Position numbers and translations under genes: made by a program
In this document: piece by piece, positions 8,863 to 17,473 of the stretch
Position numbering within the stretch: position 1 is the stretch's first letter
Layout of the letters: each line of letters begins with the position of its first letter
Assembly: GCA_009379815.1 (NCBI GenBank)
Contig: WHSY01000052.1
Span: forward strand, 1-32,397
Length of the DNA: 32,397 bases
Direction of reading: 5' to 3'
From: Pseudonocardiaceae bacterium
GTDB taxonomy: Bacteria; Actinomycetota; Actinomycetes; Mycobacteriales; Pseudonocardiaceae
Notes under the pieces: model-generated
The model's input: the letters and a program-made list of their open reading frames with translations, nothing else
Told to the model about the DNA's origin: nothing
Database searches by the model: none

Positions 8863-9594
8863 ATGGCTAAACAGCGCAACAACGGCCCGCAGGCGGGGCT
8901 GATCACCGCCGGAAGCTCTGCGCAGCAGGCGCGGCGCTCCACGGGGCCGCTCACCGGCAAGGGCCACGCCCGCAAGGCCGAGCTGCTCCGGGCCGCCCGA
9001 CGGGTGTTCGAGGATATCGGGTTCCTCGATGCCCGGGTGGCCGACATCGTGGCCGAGGCCAACGTCGCGCAGGGCACCTTCTACACCTACTTCGACTCCA
9101 AGGATGCGGTGTTCCGCGCCGTGGCGGCCGAGGCCATCGACGAGATGCTCGAGGCGCTCCGGGTGCCGATCCACGCCGGCGACCCCTATACGCGAGTGCA
9201 CGACGCGCTGGACCGCTACGTCGCGACCTACCGGGAACACGCCCGCATCATCGGCCTGATCGAGCAGGCCGCCACGATCACGTCGGAACTGCGCGAGATG
9301 CGGCTCGCGCTGCGCGAGGGGTTCGTCCAACGCTCCGAGCGCGGGTTCGCGCGGATGCAGGACGAGGGTGTGGTCGAGCCCGGCCTGAACCTGCGGCTGA
9401 CCGCGGAGCTGCTGGGTGCCATGGTCGACCACACCTGCTACATCTGGTTCACCCTCGGCAAGGAGTTCGACGAGGAGGAACTGCTCGACGCGATGACCAA
9501 GACCTGGACCGGCGCGCTGGGCATCCGCCGGCCGACCGTCGACGCGACCGCGTCCGACGACCCGGACACCGGACGAGCGCCCGCCGGGTCCTGA
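8863..9594 (+). CDS. TetR/AcrR-family transcriptional regulator
   Basis: 243-residue one-component regulator. After a basic tail of about 30 residues comes the TetR N-terminal helix-turn-helix: LLRAARRVFEDIGFLDARVADI, then VAQGTFYTYFDSKDAVF. The C-terminal helical region should bind a small-molecule or acyl-CoA ligand and form the dimer. It is transcribed away from the acyl-CoA synthetase gene, with a gap of about 105 bases. This is the usual layout for a TetR repressor controlling the neighbouring gene and itself. TetR proteins in such clusters often respond to the CoA thioester of the pathway substrate; here that is inference from context only. Confidence 0.9.
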   Translation: MAKQRNNGPQAGLITAGSSAQQARRSTGPLTGKGHARKAELLRAARRVFEDIGFLDARVADIVAEANVAQGTFYTYFDSKDAVFRAVAAEAIDEMLEALRVPIHAGDPYTRVHDALDRYVATYREHARIIGLIEQAATITSELREMRLALREGFVQRSERGFARMQDEGVVEPGLNLRLTAELLGAMVDHTCYIWFTLGKEFDEEELLDAMTKTWTGALGIRRPTVDATASDDPDTGRAPAGS

Positions 9595-9636
9595 CCGGCG
9601 GGCGTCACCCCTCGGCTGTCCATATCGGATCGCGCG

Positions 9637-10464
9637 CTACGCCGGATCGCGCTGGTTCACCACGGCCAGCTGCCGCGACATGGCGACCAGCCGGCCGTGC
9701 TCGTCCCAGAGCACACCGTCCTCCTCCACATACGGCTGGTTGAAGGCCTTGCTGCCGAACTGGCCACGAACCCACTGTCCGGACGGGATCCCGCGGACAT
9801 GCACGGTGAGTTCCAGGGTCGGCACGTACGTCGTGGGGACGACGTCGAATATCGGCGGTGGGAACGCGTCGGCCATCAGCGCGAGCGAGACGAGATCCTG
9901 CGGGCGACCGTCGGACAGCCGACCCCAGCCCGCGATCTCGGCGCGCCCGCCGGGCTCGCCGTGCAACCAACCGACCTGCGGGTCGAGCCGGATGTCCAAG
10001 TCGTGCGGGTAGTCGCGCGGCATGAACCCGTCATGGGTCCGGGGGGCGATCGATGTGCAGGCGTCGGGTGCGGGCAGCGGCGGCGGGCGCAGTTCCGTGC
10101 ACGCCGGCTCGGCAGGCAGGGTGCCGACGACGGCGAGTGCCCGCACACACGGCCGGTCGTGCTGCGACAGGGTGGCTTCCACCGTGGCATGGGCACGGCC
10201 GCTGCGGGCCACGTGCGCCGTCACCTGCACCGGGCCGGCCGCGGTGGGCCGCAGGTAGTGCGCGGTGGCCGACAGCGGGTGCGGGTGCGGAGCGATCCGT
10301 TGTATCCCGTTGACCAGCAGCGCGAAGAGCACCCCACCATGCGCGGCGCCGTTGGGTGTCCAGTGCGGGGGCACCTGCCCGGACCACCCCTCGCCTTCGG
10401 GGTGCAGTGCGACGGCCCGGTCGAGGGCCCACATCGAAGGTTCGGTGACCGGTCCTGCGTTCAC
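9637..10464 (-). CDS. Acyl-CoA thioesterase-like double-hotdog protein (4HBT_3/TesB-like)
   Basis: 275-residue protein with two hotdog-like halves. The first half contains PPHWTPNGAAHGGVLFALL and the second contains PTLELTVHVRGIPSGQWVRGQF, the pattern of TesB-like thioesterases of actinobacteria. Such enzymes hydrolyse acyl-CoA to free acid and CoA and often relieve CoA sequestration in degradation pathways. GTG 10464 is chosen because GGAG and AGGA stretches lie 5-13 bases upstream; an ATG ten codons later (MWALDR) is an alternative without a good ribosome site. It is divergent from the acyl-CoA dehydrogenase pair, with a shared 144-base gap, and tail-to-tail with the TetR gene. The family is confident, the substrate unknown. 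Confidence 0.82.
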   Translation of the reverse strand: MNAGPVTEPSMWALDRAVALHPEGEGWSGQVPPHWTPNGAAHGGVLFALLVNGIQRIAPHPHPLSATAHYLRPTAAGPVQVTAHVARSGRAHATVEATLSQHDRPCVRALAVVGTLPAEPACTELRPPPLPAPDACTSIAPRTHDGFMPRDYPHDLDIRLDPQVGWLHGEPGGRAEIAGWGRLSDGRPQDLVSLALMADAFPPPIFDVVPTTYVPTLELTVHVRGIPSGQWVRGQFGSKAFNQPYVEEDGVLWDEHGRLVAMSRQLAVVNQRDPA

Positions 10465-10608
10465 GGCATCCTGCTCCGTCCCGGGTCTCGAGTCCCAACG
10501 TGCGGTACTTGACGATGAGGTCACTATCGCACGAGGATCGCACCCGGGACCCGGCGCGTCGCCGTGCCCACGGGTGAGCCCGGCCATCGTGCAGGCGAGG
10601 AGGCGCCG

Positions 10609-11742
10609 ATGGAGTTCGTCTTCAGCCCGGAGCAGGAGCAGCTGCGGTCGACCGTCCGCCGGTTGCTGGCCGAGCGGGCACCGCTGTCCCGCAACCGGGA
10701 GCTGGCCGAGCACGGGCAGCGTCACGATCCGCAGGTCTACCGTGACATGGCTGAGCAGATCGGGTTGCAAGGGCTCGCGTTGCCCGAGGATCTCGGCGGC
10801 AGCGGCGGATCACTCGTGGACCTCGCGGTGGTGTGCGAGGAGCAGGGCGCGGTGCTGTTCGGCGGGCCGTTCTTCGCCACCGCCGTGCTCGCCGCGCACG
10901 CGCTGCTGGCCTGCGCCGACGACCCGACGAGCCAGGCGCTGCTCGGCGCCGTCGCCGACGGCAAGACCACCGCGACGCTCGCGGTGGTCGAGACCGACGG
11001 GCGCTGGGAGCGCGACGGCATCGCCACCCGCGCCGAGCCGCTCGGCGGGGATCACCGGCTGTCCGGCATGAAGGAGCTGGTACTCGACGGTGCAGGCGCC
11101 GACGTGCTGCTCGTGGTGGCCAGGTCGGCGGCGGGGTTGTCGCTGTTCCGGGTCGATCCGGCGGCTCCCGGAGTGCAGTGCCGTCCACTGCGGACACTCG
11201 ACGGAACCCGGGCGATGGCGCGGCTACAACTGACCGACGCCCCGGCGCGGCTGCTGGGCGAGGACGGCGGCGGCTGGCGCGCCGTCGAGCGCGCCCGGCA
11301 GGTCGCCACCGTGCTGCTCGCCGCCGAGCAGGTCGGCGGCGCCCGGCAGTGCGTGGAACTCACCGCCGAGCACGCCCGGCAGCGCCGGCAGTTCGGCCGT
11401 CCCATCGGCTCGTTCCAGGCGGTCAAGCACCGGCTCGCCGACATGGCGGCACGCCTGGAACTCGCCCGCGCTGCCGCCTACTGGGCGGCCTGGCAGTGCC
11501 CGGGCACATCGCCGCGATGCGACGAGGCGGTCGCGGTCGCAGGCTCCTATTGCGGCGAGTCGTTCCTGCAGACCACGGCCGACACCATCCAGCTGCACGG
11601 CGGTATCGGCTTCACCTGGGAGCACGACGCGCACCTCTACCTGCGACGCGCTCGCTGCGATCTGAGCCTGCTCGGTACCCCGCAACAGCGCCGCGAGCGC
11701 CTCGGCGAGCTGGTCGGCGCGGCGGAAGGGAGCGCGCGATGA
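10609..11742 (+). CDS. Acyl-CoA dehydrogenase, FadE type, subunit 1
   Basis: 377-residue flavoprotein of the acyl-CoA dehydrogenase superfamily. The N-terminal domain starts MEFVFSPEQEQLRSTVRRLL. The C-terminal domain contains RQFGRPIGSFQAVKHRLADMA and QLHGGIGFTWEHDAHLYLRRA, the conserved FAD-contact and tetramer regions. ATG 10609 follows a GAGGAGG ribosome site; an in-frame GTG at 10564 lies upstream of that site. Its stop overlaps the start of a second dehydrogenase gene by three bases. In mycobacterial steroid degradation, adjacent fadE pairs of this kind encode alpha2beta2 heterotetramers (the ChsE-type arrangement). The same quaternary structure is plausible here but not shown by the sequence. 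Confidence 0.9.
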   Translation: MEFVFSPEQEQLRSTVRRLLAERAPLSRNRELAEHGQRHDPQVYRDMAEQIGLQGLALPEDLGGSGGSLVDLAVVCEEQGAVLFGGPFFATAVLAAHALLACADDPTSQALLGAVADGKTTATLAVVETDGRWERDGIATRAEPLGGDHRLSGMKELVLDGAGADVLLVVARSAAGLSLFRVDPAAPGVQCRPLRTLDGTRAMARLQLTDAPARLLGEDGGGWRAVERARQVATVLLAAEQVGGARQCVELTAEHARQRRQFGRPIGSFQAVKHRLADMAARLELARAAAYWAAWQCPGTSPRCDEAVAVAGSYCGESFLQTTADTIQLHGGIGFTWEHDAHLYLRRARCDLSLLGTPQQRRERLGELVGAAEGSAR

Positions 11743-12961
11743 CCACACCCGACGAGCACGGCACCGAGGCCGTCGTCGCGCAGCTGCGGGAGTGGCTGCG
11801 CGCGAACCTGCCGTCGGACTGGCGCGCGGCGGTCGAGGCCGGCGACACCGCCGCGCTGGGGGCGATCACCAGCGATCCGGCGCGCACCTCGGCCTGGTAC
11901 GAGACGCTGGGCGCCGCCGGCTGGGCCACGCCGGGCTGGCCGACCGAGCACGGCGGTCGCGGCGCCACCGCCGACGAGGCCGGTGCGGTCGCCGACGAGC
12001 TGGCGCGCTGGTCGGCCGGACGCCCGGATGCCGACTTCGTGGGCCTGGCGCTGGCCGGCGCCACCATCCTGGCCTGGGGAACCGAGGAACAGCGGCAGCG
12101 CTACCTGCCCCCGCTGGCGCGGGGACGGGAACGCTGGTGCCAGCTGTTCAGCGAGCCGGGTGCCGGATCGGATCTCGCGTCGCTGGCGACCCGCGCCGAG
12201 GCGCACCCGGACGGCAGCTGGGTCGTCAACGGGCAGAAGGTATGGAGCTCGTATGCTCACGAGTCGCGCTTCGGCCTGCTCATGGCGCGCAGCGACGCGT
12301 CGCTGCCCAAGCACCGCGGCATCACCTACTTCCTGCTGGACATGAGCACCCCCGGGGTGCAGGCCCGGCCGCTGCGGCAGATGACCGGCGACGCCGAGTT
12401 CAACGAGGTGTTCCTCGATGATGTCGTGGTGCCCGACAGCGCCCGGCTGGGCGGGGTGAACGAGGGGTGGCGGGTCGCGATCACGACCCTGATGTCCGAA
12501 CGCAGCGGGCTGTCCGGCCGTCCGGCGGTGGGTCCCGGTGTCACCGATGCGCTGGTGGCGCGTGCCCGGACCACGGGTGCCTGGGACTCGCCGGTACTGC
12601 GGGACCGCATCCTCGGGCTGCTGGTCGAGGAGCGGACGTTGCAGATGGCGACGCTGCGGGCGTTCGCTCCGGCCATGACGCGCCGGGCGCGGAGGGATCG
12701 ATCCGCAAGTTGGTGCACGCGGAGCTGACCGAGCGGGTCGGGCGGCTGGCCACCGAGCTGGAGCCGCTGGGCGCCGTCGCCTGGGACGCCGGCGAGCCGA
12801 TGCCCGAGGCCACCCGGCAGTTCCTGGCCGGCAAGACCTTCAGCATCGCCGGGGGTACCTCGGAGATCCAGCGCAACATCATCGGCGAGCGGGTGCTGGG
12901 GCTGCCCAAGGATCCCGACCCCGAGCGGGAGCTGCCGTTCGCCGAGCGGGCCCGCGGTTGA
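11739..12961 (+). pseudogene. Acyl-CoA dehydrogenase, FadE type, subunit 2, with a one-base frameshift
   Basis: Second acyl-CoA dehydrogenase, starting at ATG 11739 in an ATGA overlap with the first. The N-terminal and middle domains are intact: GWATPGWPTEHGGRG, then QLFSEPGAGSDLASL and VNGQKVWSSYAH. The frame breaks at about 12678-12685. The correct continuation is in the -1 frame, beginning APGAEGSIRKLVHAEL and ending with FSIAGGTSEIQRNIIGERVL. One missing G in the run ACGCGCCG would explain the shift (ACGGCGCCG gives TAPG). As read, the protein stops at 12728 and loses its C-terminal helical domain. Both halves are otherwise well conserved, so this is either a very recent mutation or a sequencing indel. 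A dead subunit 2 should also disable a heterotetramer with subunit 1. Confidence 0.85.
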
Positions 12962-12976
12962 AGGCCCGCAGAATCC

Positions 12977-13006
12977 TTGACAGTCGTTCAGTAGATCGCG
13001 TATACG
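12977..13006 (+). promoter_or_regulatory. Promoter with extended motif before the HpaB-like gene
   Basis: TTGACA (12977-12982) is followed after 18 bases by TATACG (13001-13006), the best sigma-70-like promoter in the window. The sequence TTGACAGTCGTTCAGT, followed by AGAT, recurs almost unchanged at 17355-17374 in front of the Liv binding-protein gene. This suggests one regulator acts on both. Confidence 0.6.
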
Positions 13007-13107
13007 GTATGTGACGCTTGTGTCAATATCTCGGGTGCCCAACCCGCGCACCGAGGTTGTTCGACGTCCACCGGGTGACAGGACCCGCGAGGGAAGGGAA
13101 TCGCCGC

Positions 13108-14493
13108 ATGTTGACAGGCGAGGAGTACAAGGCGTCGTTGCTCGACGGCCGGCGCGTCTATTTCGAGGGCCGCCGGATCACCGACCAGGCCGAGGAGCCG
13201 GCGTTCGTCGCGCCGCTCGAGGCGATCGCGCAGGGCTACGACAAGTACTACTCGGGTGAGGACGGCGCGGTGAACCCGATGCTGACCGCGCCTCGCAGCG
13301 CCGAGGAGCTGCGGGACCGCATCCCCAGCCTCATGGAACTCGACCTCGCCCTCAACGTCACCTACCAGTCGCTGATGACGCTGATCGTGGCGCGGACCCG
13401 GCTCGGGGACGAGTCCCCGGAGCTGGTCGACCGGATCGCCGCCTACGTCGACGAGGCGCGGCAGCGTGACATCCGCATCGTGGAGTGCATCACCGACGCC
13501 AAGGGCAGCCGCAGCGTCTCGCCCTCCGGGCAGGACGACCCCGATGCCTACCTGCGGGTGGTGGACCGCCGACCGGACGGGGTGGTGATCCGCGGCGCGA
13601 AGCTGCACATCAGCGCCGCCTCGCTGGCGCACGACCTGCTGATCATGCCGACCAAGAAGATGAAGCCCGGCGAGGAGCAGTGGGCGATCGCCTGCGCGGT
13701 GCCGATCAACGCGCCGGGTGTGAAGATCGTCAACACCACGTTCGACCCGACCGACCGTGAGCGTCGTGACTACCCGGTCAGCTGCCGGCTGAGCATGCCC
13801 GACAGCTTCGTCGTCCTCGAGGACGTCTTCGTCCCTTACGAGCGGGTGTTCCTCGACGGCCAGGCCCAGCATGCCGCCGTGTTCGCTCACTCGCTCGGAC
13901 TGTGGGAGCGACTGGGTGGCACGTCGTTCATGGTGCAGCAGGCCGACGAGCTCGTCGGGCTGGCCACCCTGATCGCCGAGGCCAACGGGCTGGCCAAGGT
14001 GTCGCACGTCCGCGAGAAGATCGACGACATGATGATCCACGCGACGATGCTGCGCGCGGGTCTGGAAGCGGCACTGCTGCACGCCCACGCCACCTCCGAC
14101 GGCTACTACTACCCCGACGAGCTCTACACCAACGCGACGAAGTACCAGGGCGCCTCGCAGTTCAACCTCATGGTGCGCCACCTGCACGACATCGCGGGGG
14201 GTTCGGTGCTCACCGCGCCGTCGATGGCCGATTTCGACAATCCCGAGACCGCCGAGGCGGTCGAGAAGTACATGGCGACGTCGAGCACGATCAACGGCGA
14301 GTACCGGGCGCGGCTGTTCCACGCCATCCGCGACCTGACCGCCGACGCCTACGGCGGGTGGCACGCCGTCACCAACCTGCAGTCCGGCGGCGGCCTGTTC
14401 GCCCAGCGGCTGGTCACCCGCAAGCACTACGACATGGACCGGGCCCTCTCGCACGCCCGCAACGTGGCCGGCCTCGGCGACGGAACGCCCTGA
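13108..14493 (+). CDS. HpaB / 4-hydroxybutyryl-CoA dehydratase superfamily flavoprotein lacking Fe-S ligands
   Basis: 461-residue protein of the 4-hydroxyphenylacetate 3-hydroxylase fold. Blocks such as ITDAKGSRSVSPSGQDDPD, LRVVDRRPDGVVIRGAKLH and LIMPTKKM resemble clostridial 4-hydroxybutyryl-CoA dehydratase (which has TDPKGDRGLAPSAQ and VVRGAKAH) more than I would expect of a classical HpaB. The dehydratase holds a [4Fe-4S] cluster with three Cys and one His. The matching region here (LALNVTYQSLMTL, about residues 78-91) has no Cys, nor does the second ligand region (HSLGLWERLGGTSF). It is therefore probably a flavin-dependent oxygenase, dehydrogenase or isomerase without the cluster. ATG 13108 follows a GAAGGGAA ribosome site. 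No flavin reductase is encoded nearby. It could act on a CoA ester made by the flanking synthetases. Confidence 0.8.
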   Translation: MLTGEEYKASLLDGRRVYFEGRRITDQAEEPAFVAPLEAIAQGYDKYYSGEDGAVNPMLTAPRSAEELRDRIPSLMELDLALNVTYQSLMTLIVARTRLGDESPELVDRIAAYVDEARQRDIRIVECITDAKGSRSVSPSGQDDPDAYLRVVDRRPDGVVIRGAKLHISAASLAHDLLIMPTKKMKPGEEQWAIACAVPINAPGVKIVNTTFDPTDRERRDYPVSCRLSMPDSFVVLEDVFVPYERVFLDGQAQHAAVFAHSLGLWERLGGTSFMVQQADELVGLATLIAEANGLAKVSHVREKIDDMMIHATMLRAGLEAALLHAHATSDGYYYPDELYTNATKYQGASQFNLMVRHLHDIAGGSVLTAPSMADFDNPETAEAVEKYMATSSTINGEYRARLFHAIRDLTADAYGGWHAVTNLQSGGGLFAQRLVTRKHYDMDRALSHARNVAGLGDGTP

Positions 14494-14512
14494 TCGGACT
14501 CGGACCGCCGCG

Positions 14513-14547
14513 GCCGTGGTGCGGGCCGCGGCGGCCCGCACCACGGC
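14513..14547 (+). terminator. 15-bp perfect stem-loop between the HpaB-like gene and acyl-CoA synthetase 2
   Basis: The arms at 14513-14527 and 14533-14547 are perfect reverse complements with a 5-base loop. There is no T-run, so it is not a classical intrinsic terminator. It may be an actinobacterial-type terminator, a partial attenuator or an mRNA 3' stabiliser that tunes expression of the downstream gene, which starts 32 bases later. Confidence 0.55.
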
Positions 14548-14578
14548 GTCACCAGCAGCAACCGGGTGAGGAGCCAGC

Positions 14579-16210
14579 ATGACCGTCGATGGCAGGACGA
14601 TGGCCGACCGGCTGAGTATCAGCATCGGCGAGATGCTGCCGCTCTCCGCCCGACGCACCCCCGACAAGCCTTGCTTCCTGTTCCCCGACGGTGGCTGGCA
14701 CTCGTTCGCGCTGACGAACTCGCGGGTCAACCGGCTGGTCTCGGCGCTGCGGGCCCAGGGTGTCCGGCGGGGTGACCGGCTCGCCGTCTTCGCGCTCGAC
14801 AGTCACCGGTACATGGAGATCGTGCTCGCGGCGATGAAGCTCGGCGCGGTGTACGTGCCGCTCAACTACCGCCTTACCCGCCCCGAGGTCGACGTGCTGC
14901 TCGACCGCTCGACACCGGTGGCGGTGTTCTACGACGTCCGGTACGCCGACCTGCTCGCGGGCATCCGGGAGCGGCACACCGGCGTCCGGCTGTTCGTCGC
15001 GCTCGACGAGCGGCCGGACGAGCCCGAATCCGAGTTCGACCGCCTGGTCGGCACCGGCGACGACGCCGAGCCGCCGGTGATCTGCACCGACCGCGACACC
15101 ATCGCGCTGGCGTTCACCTCGGGCACCACGGGCCTGCCCAAGGGCGTCGTGCAGTCGCAGCGGATGCTCAAGAACATCACCTACGCAGGCATCATCGACT
15201 ACCGCGCGCGTCCCGACGACGTCCGGTACTGCGCGGCGCCGACCTTCCACATCTCGGGGGTGTGCGGGCTGTTCATGGGGGTCGCGTTCGGTTTCACCTC
15301 GCTGGTGCTGCCCCAGTTCGACGCCGCCACCGCGCAGCGCTTCATGGCCGACGACCAGCTCACCGCCGTGTTCCTGGTCCCCACCATGATCAGCAGCGTG
15401 TTGCAGCTTCCGGGCGTCGCCGACCACGCCTACGAGCGGCTGCGCCTGATCACCTACGGCGCGTCGGCGATGTCGCCTGCCCTGCTGCGCCGGGCGATCG
15501 ACACCTTCGGCTGCGACTTCCTGCAGGCCTTCGGTGCGGGCACCGAGGCGGGCCTGCAGGCCGTGCTGCCTCCGGAGGATCACCGGCGGGCGCTGGAGGG
15601 CAAGCCCGAGCTGCTGGCATCCACCGGCAAGCCGTCCTACGGCGTGGCCATGCGCATCGTCGACGAGGACATGCGCGACGTCGCGCCGGGGCAGGTAGGG
15701 GAGGTCGCCACTCGCAGCGACCAGGTGATGGACGGCTACCTCGACATGCCCGAGGAGACCGAACGGGCGTTTCGCGACGGCTGGTTCCGCGCCGGCGACA
15801 TGGGCTACCTCGACGACGAGGGGTACCTGTACCTGCACGGCCGCAGCAAGGACATGATCATTCGCGGTGGGGAGAACATCTATCCCGCCGAGATCGAGAC
15901 CGTGCTCGCCGAGTACCCGGCCGTGGCGCAGAGCGCGGTGATCGGCGTGCCGGACGAGCACTGGGGCGAGGTCGTGCGCGCCTTCGTGACGTTGCGGACC
16001 GGCCACGAGGCCACCACTGACCAGCTCGCCACGCACTGCGCCGAGCGGCTTGCCAAGTACAAGGTGCCTGCGGAGTTCGTCCTCATGCCGCAGCTGCCGA
16101 CCAACGCCAGCGGCAAGATCCTCAAACGCGAGCTGCGCCGCTGGCCCGCCGTGGCCGCCGCCACCCCTGCTGCCGTCCCCTCGCCCGACCGGGAGACCGC
16201 CGATCACTGA
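14579..16210 (+). CDS. Acyl-CoA synthetase (AMP-forming), FadD type, copy 2
   Basis: 543-residue ANL-superfamily acid-CoA ligase. Motifs are FTSGTTGLPKGV (P-loop), GWFRAGDMGYLDDEGYLYL, GRSKDMIIRGGENIYP (hinge) and ASGKILKREL (catalytic Lys). ATG 14579 follows GTGAGGAG at good spacing. It is clearly paralogous to the minus-strand synthetase at 7153-8757: the two share the same order of blocks and near-identical phrases such as SRVNRLVSALRAQG versus TRVNRLASALRARG. Two paralogs in one cluster suggest either two related substrates or activation at two stages of one pathway. It is followed by a long stem-loop and then the crotonase gene. Confidence 0.92.
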   Translation: MTVDGRTMADRLSISIGEMLPLSARRTPDKPCFLFPDGGWHSFALTNSRVNRLVSALRAQGVRRGDRLAVFALDSHRYMEIVLAAMKLGAVYVPLNYRLTRPEVDVLLDRSTPVAVFYDVRYADLLAGIRERHTGVRLFVALDERPDEPESEFDRLVGTGDDAEPPVICTDRDTIALAFTSGTTGLPKGVVQSQRMLKNITYAGIIDYRARPDDVRYCAAPTFHISGVCGLFMGVAFGFTSLVLPQFDAATAQRFMADDQLTAVFLVPTMISSVLQLPGVADHAYERLRLITYGASAMSPALLRRAIDTFGCDFLQAFGAGTEAGLQAVLPPEDHRRALEGKPELLASTGKPSYGVAMRIVDEDMRDVAPGQVGEVATRSDQVMDGYLDMPEETERAFRDGWFRAGDMGYLDDEGYLYLHGRSKDMIIRGGENIYPAEIETVLAEYPAVAQSAVIGVPDEHWGEVVRAFVTLRTGHEATTDQLATHCAERLAKYKVPAEFVLMPQLPTNASGKILKRELRRWPAVAAATPAAVPSPDRETADH

Positions 16211-16246
16211 GCCCCGCGGTACCCGCCGTACCCGAGTGCCGCGGCT

Positions 16247-16301
16247 CGCCGCGAAGGGCGCCTACGCGGCGTCTGACGCAGTGCAGGCGCCCTTCGCGGC
16301 G
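16247..16301 (+). terminator. 17-bp perfect stem-loop downstream of acyl-CoA synthetase 2
   Basis: The arms at 16247-16263 and 16285-16301 are exact reverse complements, with a 21-base loop that itself holds a small GCGTC/GACGC hairpin. It lies 37 bases after the synthetase stop and just before a new promoter-like site, a good position for a transcription end point. There is no T-run. The 229-base gap before the crotonase gene contains this hairpin and the promoter at 16332. Confidence 0.6.
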
Positions 16302-16331
16302 GCTCGGGGCGAGTGTGGTCCATGAGTGAAC

Positions 16332-16360
16332 TTGACATCAATATCGACTACCGGTACTCA
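16332..16360 (+). promoter_or_regulatory. Putative promoter of the crotonase gene
   Basis: A consensus TTGACA box (16332-16337) is followed after exactly 17 bases by TACTCA (16355-16360). It sits between the preceding stem-loop and the crotonase start at 16440, leaving a leader of roughly 70 bases. The boxes are seen; activity is inferred. Confidence 0.45.
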
Positions 16361-16439
16361 TCTGCCTGTGACCTGACGCGCGGTCCCGATGACCCGCGGA
16401 CCGGCGCACCGGTGACGATCAGCCGATCCCAGGGAGCCC

Positions 16440-17283
16440 GTGACCGCGCTAGAGGAACCCGCCGTCGACGCCGAGCCGCAGACGCTGCGGGTGACCTGGC
16501 CGGAGGCCGGCGTCACGGTCGTCGAGATGGACCGGCCGCACCGGCTCAACGCGATGTCGCCCGACCTGCTGCGCGAGCTGCACGCGACACTCGACCGATT
16601 GGCCGAGGACACCTCGTGTCGAGTCGTCGTCCTCACGGGCAGCGGTCGTGGTTTCTGCGCGGGGCTCGACCTCACCGCTTTCGACCTCGGCGGGCGGAAC
16701 GGGGCGGAGGCGAGGGAATCACCGCAGACGCGGTTGGCGCGGCAGAAGCACATCGCGGCTGGTCCCGAAGCTGCGGGGGCTGCCGCAGCCGGTCATCGCC
16801 GCGGTGAACGGCCCGGCGGCGGGCGGTGGGCTTGCACTCGCCCTGGCATCCGATGTGCGGATCGCCGCCGCATCGGCCCGCTTCAACGTGGCCTTCGTGC
16901 GCCTCGGGCTGTCGGGCTGTGACATCGGCACCAGCTGGCTGCTGCCGCGCCTGATCGGCGTGTCGCGGGCGTTCGAGCTGCTGCTGACCGGGCGGATCAT
17001 CGACGCGACCGAGGCCGACCGGATCGGGCTGGTGACCCGGGTGGTGCGCGACGGGGAGGTCGTCGAGGCGGCGCTCGAGGTGGCCCGCGACATCCTGGCC
17101 AACAGTCCGATGGGGGTGCGCATGACCAAGGAGGTCATGTGGAGCCAGCTCGAGATCGGCAGCCTGCAGGCGGGCATCGACCTGGAGAACCGGACGCAGA
17201 TCGTCACCTCGCACACCCGCGACCACGACGAGGCCGCTGGCGCCTTCCGCGAGGGCCGTGCCCCCACCTTCCGTGATGACTGA
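16440..17283 (+). pseudogene. Enoyl-CoA hydratase/isomerase (crotonase) family protein, with a frameshift
   Basis: Crotonase-fold protein, about 280 residues if repaired. It starts at GTG 16440 and contains the oxyanion-hole segment GSGRGFCAGLDL. The frame breaks at about 16756-16760 after ARQKHIA. The continuation, one frame on, is LVPKLRGLPQPVIAAVNGPAAGGGLALAL and onward to the stop at 17283. One extra G (or two missing bases) explains it. The two glutamates that catalyse hydration in classical enoyl-CoA hydratase fall at Ala (in GGGLALA) and Phe (in FNVAFVRLG), while an Asp in GLSGCDIG is present. An isomerase or other crotonase reaction is therefore as likely as hydration. As read, the product stops at 16922. 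Confidence 0.82.
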
Positions 17284-17354
17284 CAGCGCATGAACCCCGC
17301 GATCCGGCCGAGGTGTACGGAGTGTCTCGTCACAGACAGTAGGCGGCGAGGTGC

Positions 17355-17384
17355 TTGACACTCGTTCAGTCGATGCATGACGAT
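17355..17384 (+). promoter_or_regulatory. Promoter/operator before the Liv-type operon, sharing the 12977 motif
   Basis: TTGACACTCGTTCAGT followed by CGAT, starting at 17355, differs from the 12977 site at two positions over about 20 bases. The -10 region is weak (GACGAT at 17379-17384), so an activator or repressor may act here. The palindrome TGACGTCA follows at 17384-17391. The leader to the lipoprotein start is roughly 80 bases. Confidence 0.5.
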
Positions 17385-17473
17385 GACGTCAACCACATGT
17401 CCTCGCATTGTGTGGTCCTGCTCGAGATCTCTCCCGGTGCTGCGCCGTCGGGCCGGAAGGAAGGGTTTGCTGC

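Noticed and set aside
10465-10608. Promoter candidate TTGACG near 10510 for the acyl-CoA dehydrogenase pair
   Set aside because: No acceptable -10 box at 16-18 bases; left uncalled.
12678-12685. Programmed ribosomal frameshift in the second acyl-CoA dehydrogenase
   Set aside because: There is no slippery heptamer or downstream pseudoknot, and this family is not known to use frameshifting; a mutation or sequencing indel is simpler.
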